From an uncultured Marvinbryantia sp. (GTDB lineage: Bacteria; Bacillota; Clostridia; Lachnospirales; Lachnospiraceae): a stretch of DNA of 32,191 bases. The notes under the pieces are model-generated. The model was not told the DNA's origin. It worked only from the letters and a program-made list of their open reading frames with translations, and did not search any database. The position numbers were made by a program, and so were the translations under genes. This document shows positions 1 through 7,048 of this stretch, in pieces (the stretch's first letter is position 1; each line of letters begins with the position of its first letter). The stretch lies in contig CAKRON010000019.1 in the NCBI GenBank assembly GCA_934373455.1, positions 1 through 32,191 of the forward strand, written 5' to 3'.

Positions 1-1
1 A

Positions 2-34
2 CCGATGGATGAAGCGTTAAAAAATGTGGAGTAG
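2..34 (+). CDS. C-terminal tail of an upstream gene (partial)
   Basis: Frame 2 is open from the window edge and ends PMDEALKNVE before a TAG stop at 32-34. A strong terminator follows 5 bases later, which is the main reason to believe this frame. The other two frames stop at 10-12 and 16-18, so they are not excluded. The family cannot be told from ten residues. In many Firmicutes hpt or tilS lies here, upstream of ftsH, but these residues do not resemble the usual Hpt C-terminus. Confidence 0.35.
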   Translation, partial: PMDEALKNVE

Positions 35-39
35 AAAAT

Positions 40-72
40 ACCGCCGGCGAAACCGTTCGTCTGGCGGTTTTT
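40..72 (+). terminator. Intrinsic terminator of the gene upstream of ftsH
   Basis: ACCGCC at 40-45 pairs with GGCGGT at 63-68 and is followed directly by a T run, then a further AT-rich stretch. It separates the upstream unit from ftsH. Confidence 0.8.
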
Positions 73-115
73 ATAATTTTTTAAGAAATAAACAAATCTT
101 TTTCGAAAGTGTATA

Positions 116-144
116 TTGATTTCTGAACGGATAATCCTTATACT
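116..144 (+). promoter_or_regulatory. Sigma-A-type promoter of ftsH
   Basis: TTGATT (116-121) and TATACT (139-144) are separated by exactly 17 bases. This predicts transcription from about 150, giving a short leader to the ATG at 181. Confidence 0.75.
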
Positions 145-180
145 TAATATTAAGTGTTTTTACGCTTAAGGAGGAATGAA

Positions 181-2289
181 ATGGATAATAACCAAAATGG
201 CTCAAACAATGGACCAGACAAGCGAAAAGGACCCAAAAACGGGCAGACAATCATTATATTTCTGATTGTTACGGTAATTACGCTGATTGTTATGGCATTG
301 TTTAACAGCATGATGAACGGGACGACGAATCAGGAGATTACGTATAACAAGTTCATGGAGATGCTGAACAATGATGAAGTAGATAGTGTAGTAATTGAAT
401 CAAATCAGTATGTGATCACACCTAAGGAGCAGCCTTACGGATTTTCATCGCTGAAGGGCATGAAATTCACGTATTATACCGGTGTAGTGAACGATCCACT
501 GTTGTCAGAAAAGCTTCTGAAAGCAGGCGTTGACTTTAAGAAAGAGATACCGGATATGTCATCCGAACTTCTGTACAGTATTTTATCTTTTGTACTTCCG
601 TTGATTCTGATCTGGGTAATTATGGGATTTGCCATGAGAAGAATGGGCGGCGGAGGCGGCGGTGTCATGGGCATCGGCAAGAATAAGGCCAGAGTATATG
701 CTCAGAAAGAGACCGGCGTGACGTTTAAAGATGTGGCAGGTCAGGATGAAGCCAAAGAATCTTTGCAGGAAGTAGTAGATTTCCTGGAGAATCCTGGAAA
801 GTACACCAAGATAGGTGCCAAGCTTCCAAAGGGAGCATTGTTAGTCGGACCTCCTGGTACAGGTAAGACACTGCTTGCCAAAGCAGTGGCAGGAGAAGCT
901 CATGCACCGTTCTTTTCACTGTCAGGTTCTGAGTTCGTAGAGATGTTTGTCGGTGTCGGAGCATCCCGTGTACGTGAATTGTTCGAAGAAGCAAAGAAGA
1001 ATGCACCTTGTATTATCTTTATCGATGAGATCGATGCTATCGGAAAGAGCCGAGACAGCCGATTCGGCGGCGGTAATGATGAACGTGAGCAGACATTGAA
1101 TCAGCTGCTTGCGGAAATGGATGGATTTGACAGTGGATCAGGTCTTTTGATTCTGGCAGCGACGAACCGTCCGGAAGTACTGGATCAGGCCCTTTTAAGA
1201 CCAGGTCGTTTTGACCGCCGGGTAGTAGTAGATAAGCCGGATCTTCAGGGACGTATCGATGTCCTGAAGGTACATTCTAAGAATGTCATGATGGATGAGA
1301 CGGTAGATCTTGAAGCGATCGCACTTGCGACATCCGGAGCAGTGGGATCTGATCTGGCGAATATGATCAATGAGGCAGCGATTCTTGCTGTTAAGAAGGG
1401 AAGAAACGCAGTCAGCCAGAAGGATCTGTTTGAATCAGTAGAAGTAGTATTGGTTGGTAAAGAGAAGAAGAACAAGATTCTCAGCAAAGAAGAAAGAAGA
1501 ATTGTTTCTTACCATGAAGTCGGACATGCGTTGGTCAGCGCACTTCAGAAGGATTCTGAACCTGTTCAGAAGATCACGATTGTACCAAGAACCATGGGTG
1601 CTCTCGGATATGTTATGAATGTACCGGAAGAAGAGAAGTATCTGAATACCAAGGCAGAGATTCAGGCTCGTATTGTGGAATGCGTCGGTGGACGTGCGGC
1701 AGAAGAGATTGTATTTAACAGTATTACAACAGGCGCTGCCAATGATATTGAACAGGCTACGAAGATGGCAAGAGCTATGATCACACAGTATGGTATGTCT
1801 GAGAAGTTCGGCATGGTTGGTCTGGAATCACCGGAGAATCAGTATCTGAATGGCAGAAATGTTCTGAACTGCAGTGATGAGACTGCTACAGAGATTGACC
1901 GTGAAGTTGTGAAGATCATCAAAGATGCATATGAATCTGCTTTAACACTGCTTAGAGAGCATAGAAAAGCACTGGATGAGATCGCAGCATTTTTGATTGA
2001 GAAAGAGACGATTACCGGAAAAGAGTTCATGGAGATCTTCCATGAAGTAGAAAGACGGGAAGAAGAAGCTGCAGAAATTCAGCCAGAGCAGGCAGAAGCA
2101 GACGCAGAAGTTCAGCCAGAACAGGCAGAAGAAGCAGACGCAGAAGCTCAGCCAGAGCAGGCAGAAGAAGCAGACGCAGAAGCTCAGCCAGAGCAGGCAG
2201 AAGAAGCAGACGCAGAAGCTCAGCCAGAACAGGCAGAAGAAGATGCAGAAGTTCAGCCAGAGAAGAACGAAGATACGCAAAATGAATAA
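181..2289 (+). CDS. ftsH: ATP-dependent zinc metalloprotease FtsH with acidic repeat tail
   Basis: Membrane-anchored AAA+ protease that degrades unstable or misassembled membrane proteins and some cytosolic regulators. Two hydrophobic segments (about 23-43 and 133-152) bracket an extracytoplasmic loop. A glycine-rich linker (155-161) follows. Walker A GPPGTGKT is at 223-230, Walker B with IIFIDEID around 278-285, and an SRH-type LRPGRFDR around 339-346. The zinc motif is HEVGH at 445-449, where most FtsH have HEAGH. The [10 protein letters not shown] helix is present. The ATG at 181 is chosen because AAGGAGG ends 6 bases upstream; an in-frame GTG at 154 lies before that site and would not fit. 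At 702 residues it is longer than the usual 600-650, the excess being a Glu/Ala/Gln/Pro tail from about residue 631 built from 12-residue repeats. Confidence 0.97.
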   Translation: MDNNQNGSNNGPDKRKGPKNGQTIIIFLIVTVITLIVMALFNSMMNGTTNQEITYNKFMEMLNNDEVDSVVIESNQYVITPKEQPYGFSSLKGMKFTYYTGVVNDPLLSEKLLKAGVDFKKEIPDMSSELLYSILSFVLPLILIWVIMGFAMRRMGGGGGGVMGIGKNKARVYAQKETGVTFKDVAGQDEAKESLQEVVDFLENPGKYTKIGAKLPKGALLVGPPGTGKTLLAKAVAGEAHAPFFSLSGSEFVEMFVGVGASRVRELFEEAKKNAPCIIFIDEIDAIGKSRDSRFGGGNDEREQTLNQLLAEMDGFDSGSGLLILAATNRPEVLDQALLRPGRFDRRVVVDKPDLQGRIDVLKVHSKNVMMDETVDLEAIALATSGAVGSDLANMINEAAILAVKKGRNAVSQKDLFESVEVVLVGKEKKNKILSKEERRIVSYHEVGHALVSALQKDSEPVQKITIVPRTMGALGYVMNVPEEEKYLNTKAEIQARIVECVGGRAAEEIVFNSITTGAANDIEQATKMARAMITQYGMSEKFGMVGLESPENQYLNGRNVLNCSDETATEIDREVVKIIKDAYESALTLLREHRKALDEIAAFLIEKETITGKEFMEIFHEVERREEEAAEIQPEQAEADAEVQPEQAEEADAEAQPEQAEEADAEAQPEQAEEADAEAQPEQAEEDAEVQPEKNEDTQNE
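2071..2274 (+). repeat. 36-bp tandem repeat encoding the acidic C-terminal tail of FtsH
   Basis: Six units start at 2071, 2104, 2140, 2176, 2212 and 2245 with lengths 33, 36, 36, 36, 33 and 30. Units 2140-2175 and 2176-2211 are identical at the DNA level. Each full unit encodes [12 protein letters not shown] or a close variant. Unit lengths are all multiples of three, so copy changes keep the frame. The opposite strand carries a long Phe/Cys-rich open frame that is only a shadow of this repeat. Confidence 0.95.
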
Positions 2290-2300
2290 AAGATAAGAAA

Positions 2301-2339
2301 AAGAGAAGAAATCCAATGAAACGGATCTCTTCTCTTTTT
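2301..2339. terminator. Bidirectional terminator between ftsH and the convergent peptidase gene
   Basis: AGAGAAGA (2302-2309) pairs with TCTTCTCT (2328-2335), and inside it ATCC (2311-2314) pairs with GGAT (2323-2326), with one mismatch between. A T run follows on the plus strand. A-rich sequence precedes it, which becomes a T-rich tail on the minus strand, so it can serve both genes. Confidence 0.85.
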
Positions 2340-2358
2340 AAGTTGTTCAGAGCAAAAA

Positions 2359-3312
2359 TTATTGAATAACGACAGCCATTTTCCCAAGTTTATTATAAAT
2401 ACGTTCAAACGAGCTGGCTTTTCTCCAAACCAGACCACTTAAAGGGTCATTGATCAGGACTTTTTTCTTCTTTTTATCATATCCGCAAAGGACAACACAG
2501 TGTTCGTAGCGGTAGAAGCGCCATGTTTTACCATTGCATCGGTAAGAATGGACGGCCACCGGATTGTACATATACATAGAGTTCCATACAATGACCGGAA
2601 TATTATTATCGAGATAAGTATACAAGTCAGAAAAACGAATTCCGGTGAGATCATAGGCACGTTTCGAAGACTTCTTTGCTTTCAGAAACTTGTTGGCAGT
2701 GATAGTCAGACCGGGAGCATAGATGCCGCCTCCGGAGCTGCTGAAAGGATTGCCCCAGAATCTTGTGACAAAATTAGATCCGCTTCTGGAGAGATAGCGG
2801 GAGGCAATCGTGGTCTTCGATAAAGAGAATCCCATATGTTTTAAGACGATGGTAAGGGCTACAGATTCACAGCCGGTTGGCAGCTGTGGCCTTTGCCGTA
2901 TGTTCTTCATAGAAATCACCTTTCGGAGTTTTTGCGAAGAACCGGAGGATGTGGAGGCGGTTTGAATAGGCTTTCCGGTACGTTTCCCGGAACTGTTAAA
3001 ATAATAGCCATTGATCCAGGTATTTTTAGAAAGAGCACCGCTGGAACTTGCATGATAAATGTTCCCTTTATAAGAAAAGTCGCGGTTCTTGTACATCTGA
3101 CCGTTTTTATCAAAATAGTAGGTTTTCTTTTTTAATGTCACCATAGAATTCCTGACAATTTTGCCTTTTTTATTATAATAATATGTGTATCCCTGTTGTG
3201 TGACCAGTTTATTCTTTGGAATATTTGATTTGGCACTGGCTGAAATCGGCATCATTGTAAGGAGAAGAAGAAGCAGCAGTGCATGGAAAAAATATTTTTT
3301 GCGAACTCTCAT
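2359..3312 (-). CDS. Secreted C39-like cysteine peptidase with cell-wall-binding-type repeats
   Basis: 317-residue exported protein. A signal peptide covers about residues 1-27 (basic start, Leu-rich core, ASA-K region). Residues 35-115 hold three to four short aromatic repeats of the type YTYYYNKKGKIV or KTYYFDKNGQMY, resembling choline/cell-wall-binding repeats. Residues 133-317 resemble the Peptidase_C39_2 domain. Candidate catalytic residues are Cys148 in PTGCESVA, His271 in EHCVVLCGY and Asp289 in INDPLSG. It starts at 3312 with CAGGAG on the minus strand about six bases upstream. It sits alone, convergent with ftsH and divergent from the VWA gene. Family is inferred from motifs; the substrate is unknown, and bacteriocin-leader processing is not implied because no ABC transporter is fused or adjacent. 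Confidence 0.8.
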   Translation of the reverse strand: MRVRKKYFFHALLLLLLLTMMPISASAKSNIPKNKLVTQQGYTYYYNKKGKIVRNSMVTLKKKTYYFDKNGQMYKNRDFSYKGNIYHASSSGALSKNTWINGYYFNSSGKRTGKPIQTASTSSGSSQKLRKVISMKNIRQRPQLPTGCESVALTIVLKHMGFSLSKTTIASRYLSRSGSNFVTRFWGNPFSSSGGGIYAPGLTITANKFLKAKKSSKRAYDLTGIRFSDLYTYLDNNIPVIVWNSMYMYNPVAVHSYRCNGKTWRFYRYEHCVVLCGYDKKKKKVLINDPLSGLVWRKASSFERIYNKLGKMAVVIQ

Positions 3313-3336
3313 AGTAACTCCTGTTTAAATATATGA

Positions 3337-3342
3337 TATAAT
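3337..3342 (+). promoter_or_regulatory. Possible -10 box of the VWA gene in a 66-bp divergent intergenic region
   Basis: A perfect TATAAT lies 37 bases before the ATG at 3379. No convincing -35 box is visible at 16-18 bases, so this is tentative. The same 66-bp gap must also hold the promoter of the minus-strand peptidase. Confidence 0.35.
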
Positions 3343-3378
3343 CATTCTAACATAGAAGAGCGGAGAAAAGTAGAGAAT

Positions 3379-5154
3379 ATGCAGGAAAATTTATACGATT
3401 TAGAAGATAATCAGATGGAGATTGAGAACCGCATACGAAATCTGATGTGGACAGTAAGTGGAAATTATGATCTGAATACCAGGCTGGATTTGGAATCCTT
3501 TTCCAGAAGTAAATACATTTCCCTTTATGATGCCATTAAGCAGGGAGCTTTTGCAAAATACTACGATACAAATGCCCTTTCCATGTATATCGTAAAGAAG
3601 TCTTTTTATGGTGTAGAAGAACCTGTTCTGATGAATATCGCGCAGCTTTGTGTGGATATGGCGGTATATCAGAAAATTGTTTCAGAGCGGCCGGGCGTAT
3701 GCAATATTCGGAGAAAAGCACTTGAAGCCATGCTGGAACTGGATTTTGATAAAATGAACAAATCTTTCATTGGAAGAGTGAAGCTGGAGATACTCCGTCA
3801 GTTTTTAAATGGAAGAGGAAGAGCAGAGAAAAGAATACAGGATGTTTGTGACAGAATTTATCAGCTGGAAGATGCCAGAGATACGATGGAGATTATTTGC
3901 ACGATTGATTTCATATACAATTCAGCGATAGACCGGTCCTTCGAAAAAAAACATGGGGATCTGGAGTTTGTATTAAATACGTCCTTGGAAGAACTTGCAG
4001 AAGCAACCTGGCAGGATTTTCTGGATGAAGAGATGTATGAATCTGTACTGGAGCAGCTGGTAGATCAGGTAAACCAGCAAGTGGTCAGCCTGGAAGAGCA
4101 AAATCAAAAAGAAGAAAAACAGGATAAAGGACCGAAGAAAAAGAGCATTGTAGTATTGGATGAAAAGGCTCTGGAGAAGATGAACAGCTATATGCAGCTG
4201 AATTTTGGAAAGTCCTATCTCTCAGAAGCAGAGCAGAAAAAGACAGACCGCAGACTGTGCAACGGTGCCCATGCAGACTGCAGCCTGTATTACACAGACG
4301 GAATCCTGGAACATCCTGTGCTGGTGAATGCGCAATATGTGAATGCAAAAAAGCAGGCAGATAAAAATCTTTTGCTTCTTCGCAACAGCAAGAACATGAC
4401 AAAACGGAATGTGGATATTCTGACAGACAATCTGAAGCGTTCTCTGGTGACCAGAACACAGCAGGATGAACTGCTGGCAGATCATGGTCAGATTCTGCCC
4501 AACCGTCTCTGGAAACTGGGACGCAGTGAAGATACAAAGTTGTTTCAGCGCATTATCCGGCAGAACCAGACAGATTTTGTAGTAGATATTCTGATGGATG
4601 CAAGCGGATCCCAGCGTGACCGTCAGAGTCAGGTAGCATTGCAGGCATTTATCATCAGTGAGGCATTGAGTAACGTGCAGATTCCACATCGTGTGATGAG
4701 TTTCTGTACATTCTGGGATTATACCGTGATGCAGAGATTTCGTGAATACGATGCACCGAAGAGTGAAAACCGGAAGATTTTTCAGTATACGACATCTTCG
4801 AATAATCGTGATGGACTGGCGATTCGTGCCGCAGCAGATTCCTTGCTGCAAAGAGAAGAAGAAAACAAGATCTTGATCGTATTAAGTGACGGACGTCCTA
4901 ATGATGTGATAGTAAACCGTCCAAACAGTAAAAATCCAAAGGCCTACTGCGGTGATTATGCAGTGAAAGATACGGCTCAGGAAGTACGTAAGATAAGGAA
5001 CAAAGGAGTCTTTGTTTTAGGAGTATTTGCCGGCAAAGAGCAGGATCTGCAGGCGGAAAAGAAAATCTTCGGAAAAGATTTTGCATATATTAAGGATATT
5101 CGAAACTTTTCAAATGTAGTAGGACAATATCTGCAAAAATTACTGGACTGGTGA
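3379..5154 (+). CDS. VWA-domain protein, NorD/CobT-like (nitric oxide reductase activation protein family)
   Basis: 591-residue cytosolic protein with no signal peptide. The N-terminal 250 residues are helical and of unknown role, then comes a Lys/Glu-rich linker. The C-terminal 190 residues form a von Willebrand factor A domain with the MIDAS motif D407-A-S-G-S411 and a downstream SDGRPND segment. Proteins of this build usually work with a MoxR-type AAA+ ATPase to insert metal or remodel a partner complex. No such ATPase is next to it here. The NorD name is a family label only; no nitric oxide reductase gene is nearby. GGAG at 3362-3365 is rather far from the ATG, so translation may be modest or the start slightly different. 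Confidence 0.75.
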   Translation: MQENLYDLEDNQMEIENRIRNLMWTVSGNYDLNTRLDLESFSRSKYISLYDAIKQGAFAKYYDTNALSMYIVKKSFYGVEEPVLMNIAQLCVDMAVYQKIVSERPGVCNIRRKALEAMLELDFDKMNKSFIGRVKLEILRQFLNGRGRAEKRIQDVCDRIYQLEDARDTMEIICTIDFIYNSAIDRSFEKKHGDLEFVLNTSLEELAEATWQDFLDEEMYESVLEQLVDQVNQQVVSLEEQNQKEEKQDKGPKKKSIVVLDEKALEKMNSYMQLNFGKSYLSEAEQKKTDRRLCNGAHADCSLYYTDGILEHPVLVNAQYVNAKKQADKNLLLLRNSKNMTKRNVDILTDNLKRSLVTRTQQDELLADHGQILPNRLWKLGRSEDTKLFQRIIRQNQTDFVVDILMDASGSQRDRQSQVALQAFIISEALSNVQIPHRVMSFCTFWDYTVMQRFREYDAPKSENRKIFQYTTSSNNRDGLAIRAAADSLLQREEENKILIVLSDGRPNDVIVNRPNSKNPKAYCGDYAVKDTAQEVRKIRNKGVFVLGVFAGKEQDLQAEKKIFGKDFAYIKDIRNFSNVVGQYLQKLLDW

Positions 5155-5157
5155 AAA

Positions 5158-5174
5158 TGTAACAGAAATGTTAC
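5158..5174 (+). promoter_or_regulatory. WalR-like box upstream of the NlpC/P60 gene
   Basis: TGTAAC-AGAAA-TGTTAC matches the published WalR (YycF) consensus TGTWAH-N5-TGTWAH at all constrained positions. It lies 46 bases upstream of the -35 box of the NlpC/P60 promoter, a position suited to activation. The same bases can also fold as TGTAAC/GTTACA, so a weak 3' hairpin of the VWA gene is an alternative reading. Confidence 0.55.
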
Positions 5175-5220
5175 AAAAAAGATGGAAAAGCGCTAAAAGT
5201 TAAAAAAACTGTAAAATTCA

Positions 5221-5249
5221 TTGACAAATCAAATCTCATATGTTAAGAT
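5221..5249 (+). promoter_or_regulatory. Sigma-A promoter with extended -10 for the NlpC/P60 gene
   Basis: TTGACA (5221-5226), 17-base spacer, TAAGAT (5244-5249), with TGT at 5241-5243 giving an extended -10. The predicted start near 5256 leaves a leader of about 88 bases before the ATG at 5344. Confidence 0.8.
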
Positions 5250-5274
5250 GGCAAGGTAATAAATTTAACACTTA

Positions 5275-5291
5275 TGTAACAAATATGTATT
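5275..5291 (+). promoter_or_regulatory. Second, imperfect WalR-like box in the leader
   Basis: TGTAAC-AAATA-TGTATT has the correct 5-base spacing and one mismatch (T for A at the fifth position of the second half). It lies downstream of the predicted transcription start, so any role would differ from that of the upstream box. Confidence 0.3.
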
Positions 5292-5343
5292 TAATTGTAT
5301 TGATTTCGTATTTATTGATTGATTATTTGGAGGTTTGATTTTG

Positions 5344-6891
5344 ATGAATAAGGGTATGAAGAAACATGTGATGAGAGCGGCTGCTTGTTTCGTAACAGGT
5401 AGTATGCTCGTTGGAAGCAGTTCTATGTCAGCATTTGCAGCTGGAACAAGCCTGGTGGGTGTGGGTACAGCAGCTGTGAAAGAAGCAGATACAAAGGAAG
5501 CAGATACAAAGGAAGAAGAGACAAAGACAGAAGAGACAGAGGCGGCAGAAGAGACAACAGAAGCTGCAGCAGATACTTCTTCTGAAGAGACAACAGAAGA
5601 GACAGAAGCAGCTCAGGACAGCATGGTAGGAACCATTGCAGTTGCACAGCCTGGTGAAGAGACTTATTTCAACATCAGAGCCAATGCAGATGCAAATTCA
5701 GAAGTAGTCGGTTATTTATATGACAGCAACTGTGCAACGATTCTTGGAGAAGAAGGTGACTGGTATTATGTACAGTCCGGTAACTGTACCGGATATGTTG
5801 CCAAGTATCTTCTGACAACAGGAGAAGCAGCAGCAGAGACGATTAACCAGGTGGCAACACCGGTGGCACAGGTAAATGCAGAAGCATTGATGGTGCGCAG
5901 TGAGCCGTCTGAAGATGCAGATGTAGTAGATACCGTGACAGCAGATCAGATCGTATATCTGGAAGAAGACCTTGGCGGATGGGCTAAGATTTCTACAGGA
6001 TCTACAGAAGGTTATGTCAGTGCAGATTATGTAAGCTATGCGACTTATCTTCCGCAGGGTGAGACTCAGGAAGAAGCAGAGGCAAGAATTGCTGAAGAAG
6101 AAGCTGCATATCAGGCATGGCTGGATGAACAGGAAAGACTGTATCAGGAACAGTTAGCTGCAGAGCAGGCTGAATGGGAAGCACAGAACCAGGCATGGAT
6201 TGAATATCTTCAGAGCCAGAGCGACTATGCAGATCAGGCACAGGCAGCGGCAGATCAGGCAGCAGCAGATCAGGCTTACGCAGAGCAGGTAGCAGCAGAT
6301 GCACAGGCGGCACTGGATGAAGCATATAGTTCAGGAGACGCAGAGACAATTGCAAATGCAGAGTCTTATGCACAGCAGACAGCACAGAATGCACAGACAG
6401 CAGCAGATCAGGCACAGGCAGCACAGGATGAGGCGACAGCAGCAGACCAGACAGTATATGATACAGTTGCTGATGCAGGAATTGACACATCTGAAGTGAC
6501 AAGCACAACAGACAGCAGTTCTTCATCCTTAAGACAGCAGATTGTAGATTATGCACTTCAGTTTGTTGGTAACCCATATGTATATGGTGGTACTTCACTG
6601 ACAAACGGAACAGACTGCTCAGGATTTACACAGTCTGTACTTGCAAACTTTGGTATCAATATTAACAGAACAGCCGGAGCACAGTCTCAGGGTGGTAAAT
6701 CCGTTGACTTAAGTCAGCTGGAGCCAGGCGATCTGTTATTCTATGAAGGAAGCGGAGATTATGGAATCGGACATGTAACCATGTACATCGGTAATGGTCA
6801 GGTGGTACATGCCAGCAGTTCTACTACCGGTATCATCGTATCAGATGTGAACTACAGAACACCGGTATCTGCTTCAGATTATATCGGATAA
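5344..6891 (+). CDS. Secreted SH3b/coiled-coil/NlpC-P60 peptidoglycan endopeptidase
   Basis: 515-residue exported hydrolase predicted to cleave a D,L-bond in peptidoglycan stem peptides. Signal peptide about 1-33 ending SAFAA. A Thr/Glu-rich low-complexity segment (45-90) follows. Two bacterial SH3 domains lie near 105-158 and 175-230. An Ala/Gln-rich coiled coil spans about 240-375, then a Ser/Thr linker. The NlpC/P60 domain covers 395-515 with the triad Cys425 (TDCSGF), His477 (GHVTMY) and His489 (VVHASS). The coiled coil plus C-terminal NlpC/P60 recalls CwlO and enterococcal SagA. ATG 5344 is preferred: GGAGG at 5329-5333 is 10 bases upstream, while TTG codons at 5335 and 5341 are in frame but less likely. 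WalR-like boxes upstream suggest cell-wall-stress control. Confidence 0.9.
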   Translation: MNKGMKKHVMRAAACFVTGSMLVGSSSMSAFAAGTSLVGVGTAAVKEADTKEADTKEEETKTEETEAAEETTEAAADTSSEETTEETEAAQDSMVGTIAVAQPGEETYFNIRANADANSEVVGYLYDSNCATILGEEGDWYYVQSGNCTGYVAKYLLTTGEAAAETINQVATPVAQVNAEALMVRSEPSEDADVVDTVTADQIVYLEEDLGGWAKISTGSTEGYVSADYVSYATYLPQGETQEEAEARIAEEEAAYQAWLDEQERLYQEQLAAEQAEWEAQNQAWIEYLQSQSDYADQAQAAADQAAADQAYAEQVAADAQAALDEAYSSGDAETIANAESYAQQTAQNAQTAADQAQAAQDEATAADQTVYDTVADAGIDTSEVTSTTDSSSSSLRQQIVDYALQFVGNPYVYGGTSLTNGTDCSGFTQSVLANFGININRTAGAQSQGGKSVDLSQLEPGDLLFYEGSGDYGIGHVTMYIGNGQVVHASSSTTGIIVSDVNYRTPVSASDYIG

Positions 6892-6892
6892 A

Positions 6893-6908
6893 TGGGAGAA
6901 AGCTCCCA
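6893..6908 (+). other. Short hairpin directly after the NlpC/P60 stop codon
   Basis: TGGGAG and CTCCCA pair across a 4-base loop, starting 2 bases after the stop. No T run follows, so it is more likely an mRNA 3' stabiliser than a terminator. Confidence 0.4.
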
Positions 6909-6948
6909 GTGGTAAGAGCCAATCAGATAATCAATAAATACATAAAAG

Positions 6949-6988
6949 AGAGGGTACTGCAAAACTATGCAGTGCCCTCTTGCATTTT
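6949..6988 (+). terminator. Terminator-like hairpin between the NlpC/P60 gene and glnN
   Basis: AGAGGG-T-ACTGCA pairs with TGCAGT-G-CCCTCT around a six-base A-rich loop. The tail is TTGCATTTT, an imperfect T tract. It probably ends the NlpC/P60 transcript. Its build, two arms joined by a T-G pair and a hexaloop starting with A, is shared with the first hairpin of the amt leader, so a leader role for glnN cannot be excluded. Confidence 0.6.
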
Positions 6989-7008
6989 CGGAATAAATCG
7001 AGTATCAT
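6980..7008 (+). promoter_or_regulatory. Possible promoter of glnN
   Basis: TTGCAT (6980-6985) and TATCAT (7003-7008) are 17 bases apart. The -10 is good, the -35 weak. It starts at the last base of the hairpin above, so the unit would begin just after that terminator. Confidence 0.4.
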
Positions 7009-7048
7009 TTTTCATAGCAAAAAATATACATACTGCGAAGGAGGATAT

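Noticed and set aside
154..180. GTG start giving FtsH nine extra residues
   Set aside because: The extra codons read through the AAGGAGG ribosome site and only the ATG at 181 is correctly spaced from it.
1942..2316. Minus-strand open frame rich in Phe, Cys and Leu opposite the ftsH tail
   Set aside because: It is the complement of the 36-bp Glu/Ala/Gln repeat; no ribosome site, and ftsH is certain on the other strand.
5423..6604. Leu/Pro/Gln-rich minus-strand frames opposite the NlpC/P60 gene
   Set aside because: Shadows of the Ala/Gln/Glu-rich coding strand; no ribosome sites and a biased composition explained by the repeat-like coding sequence.
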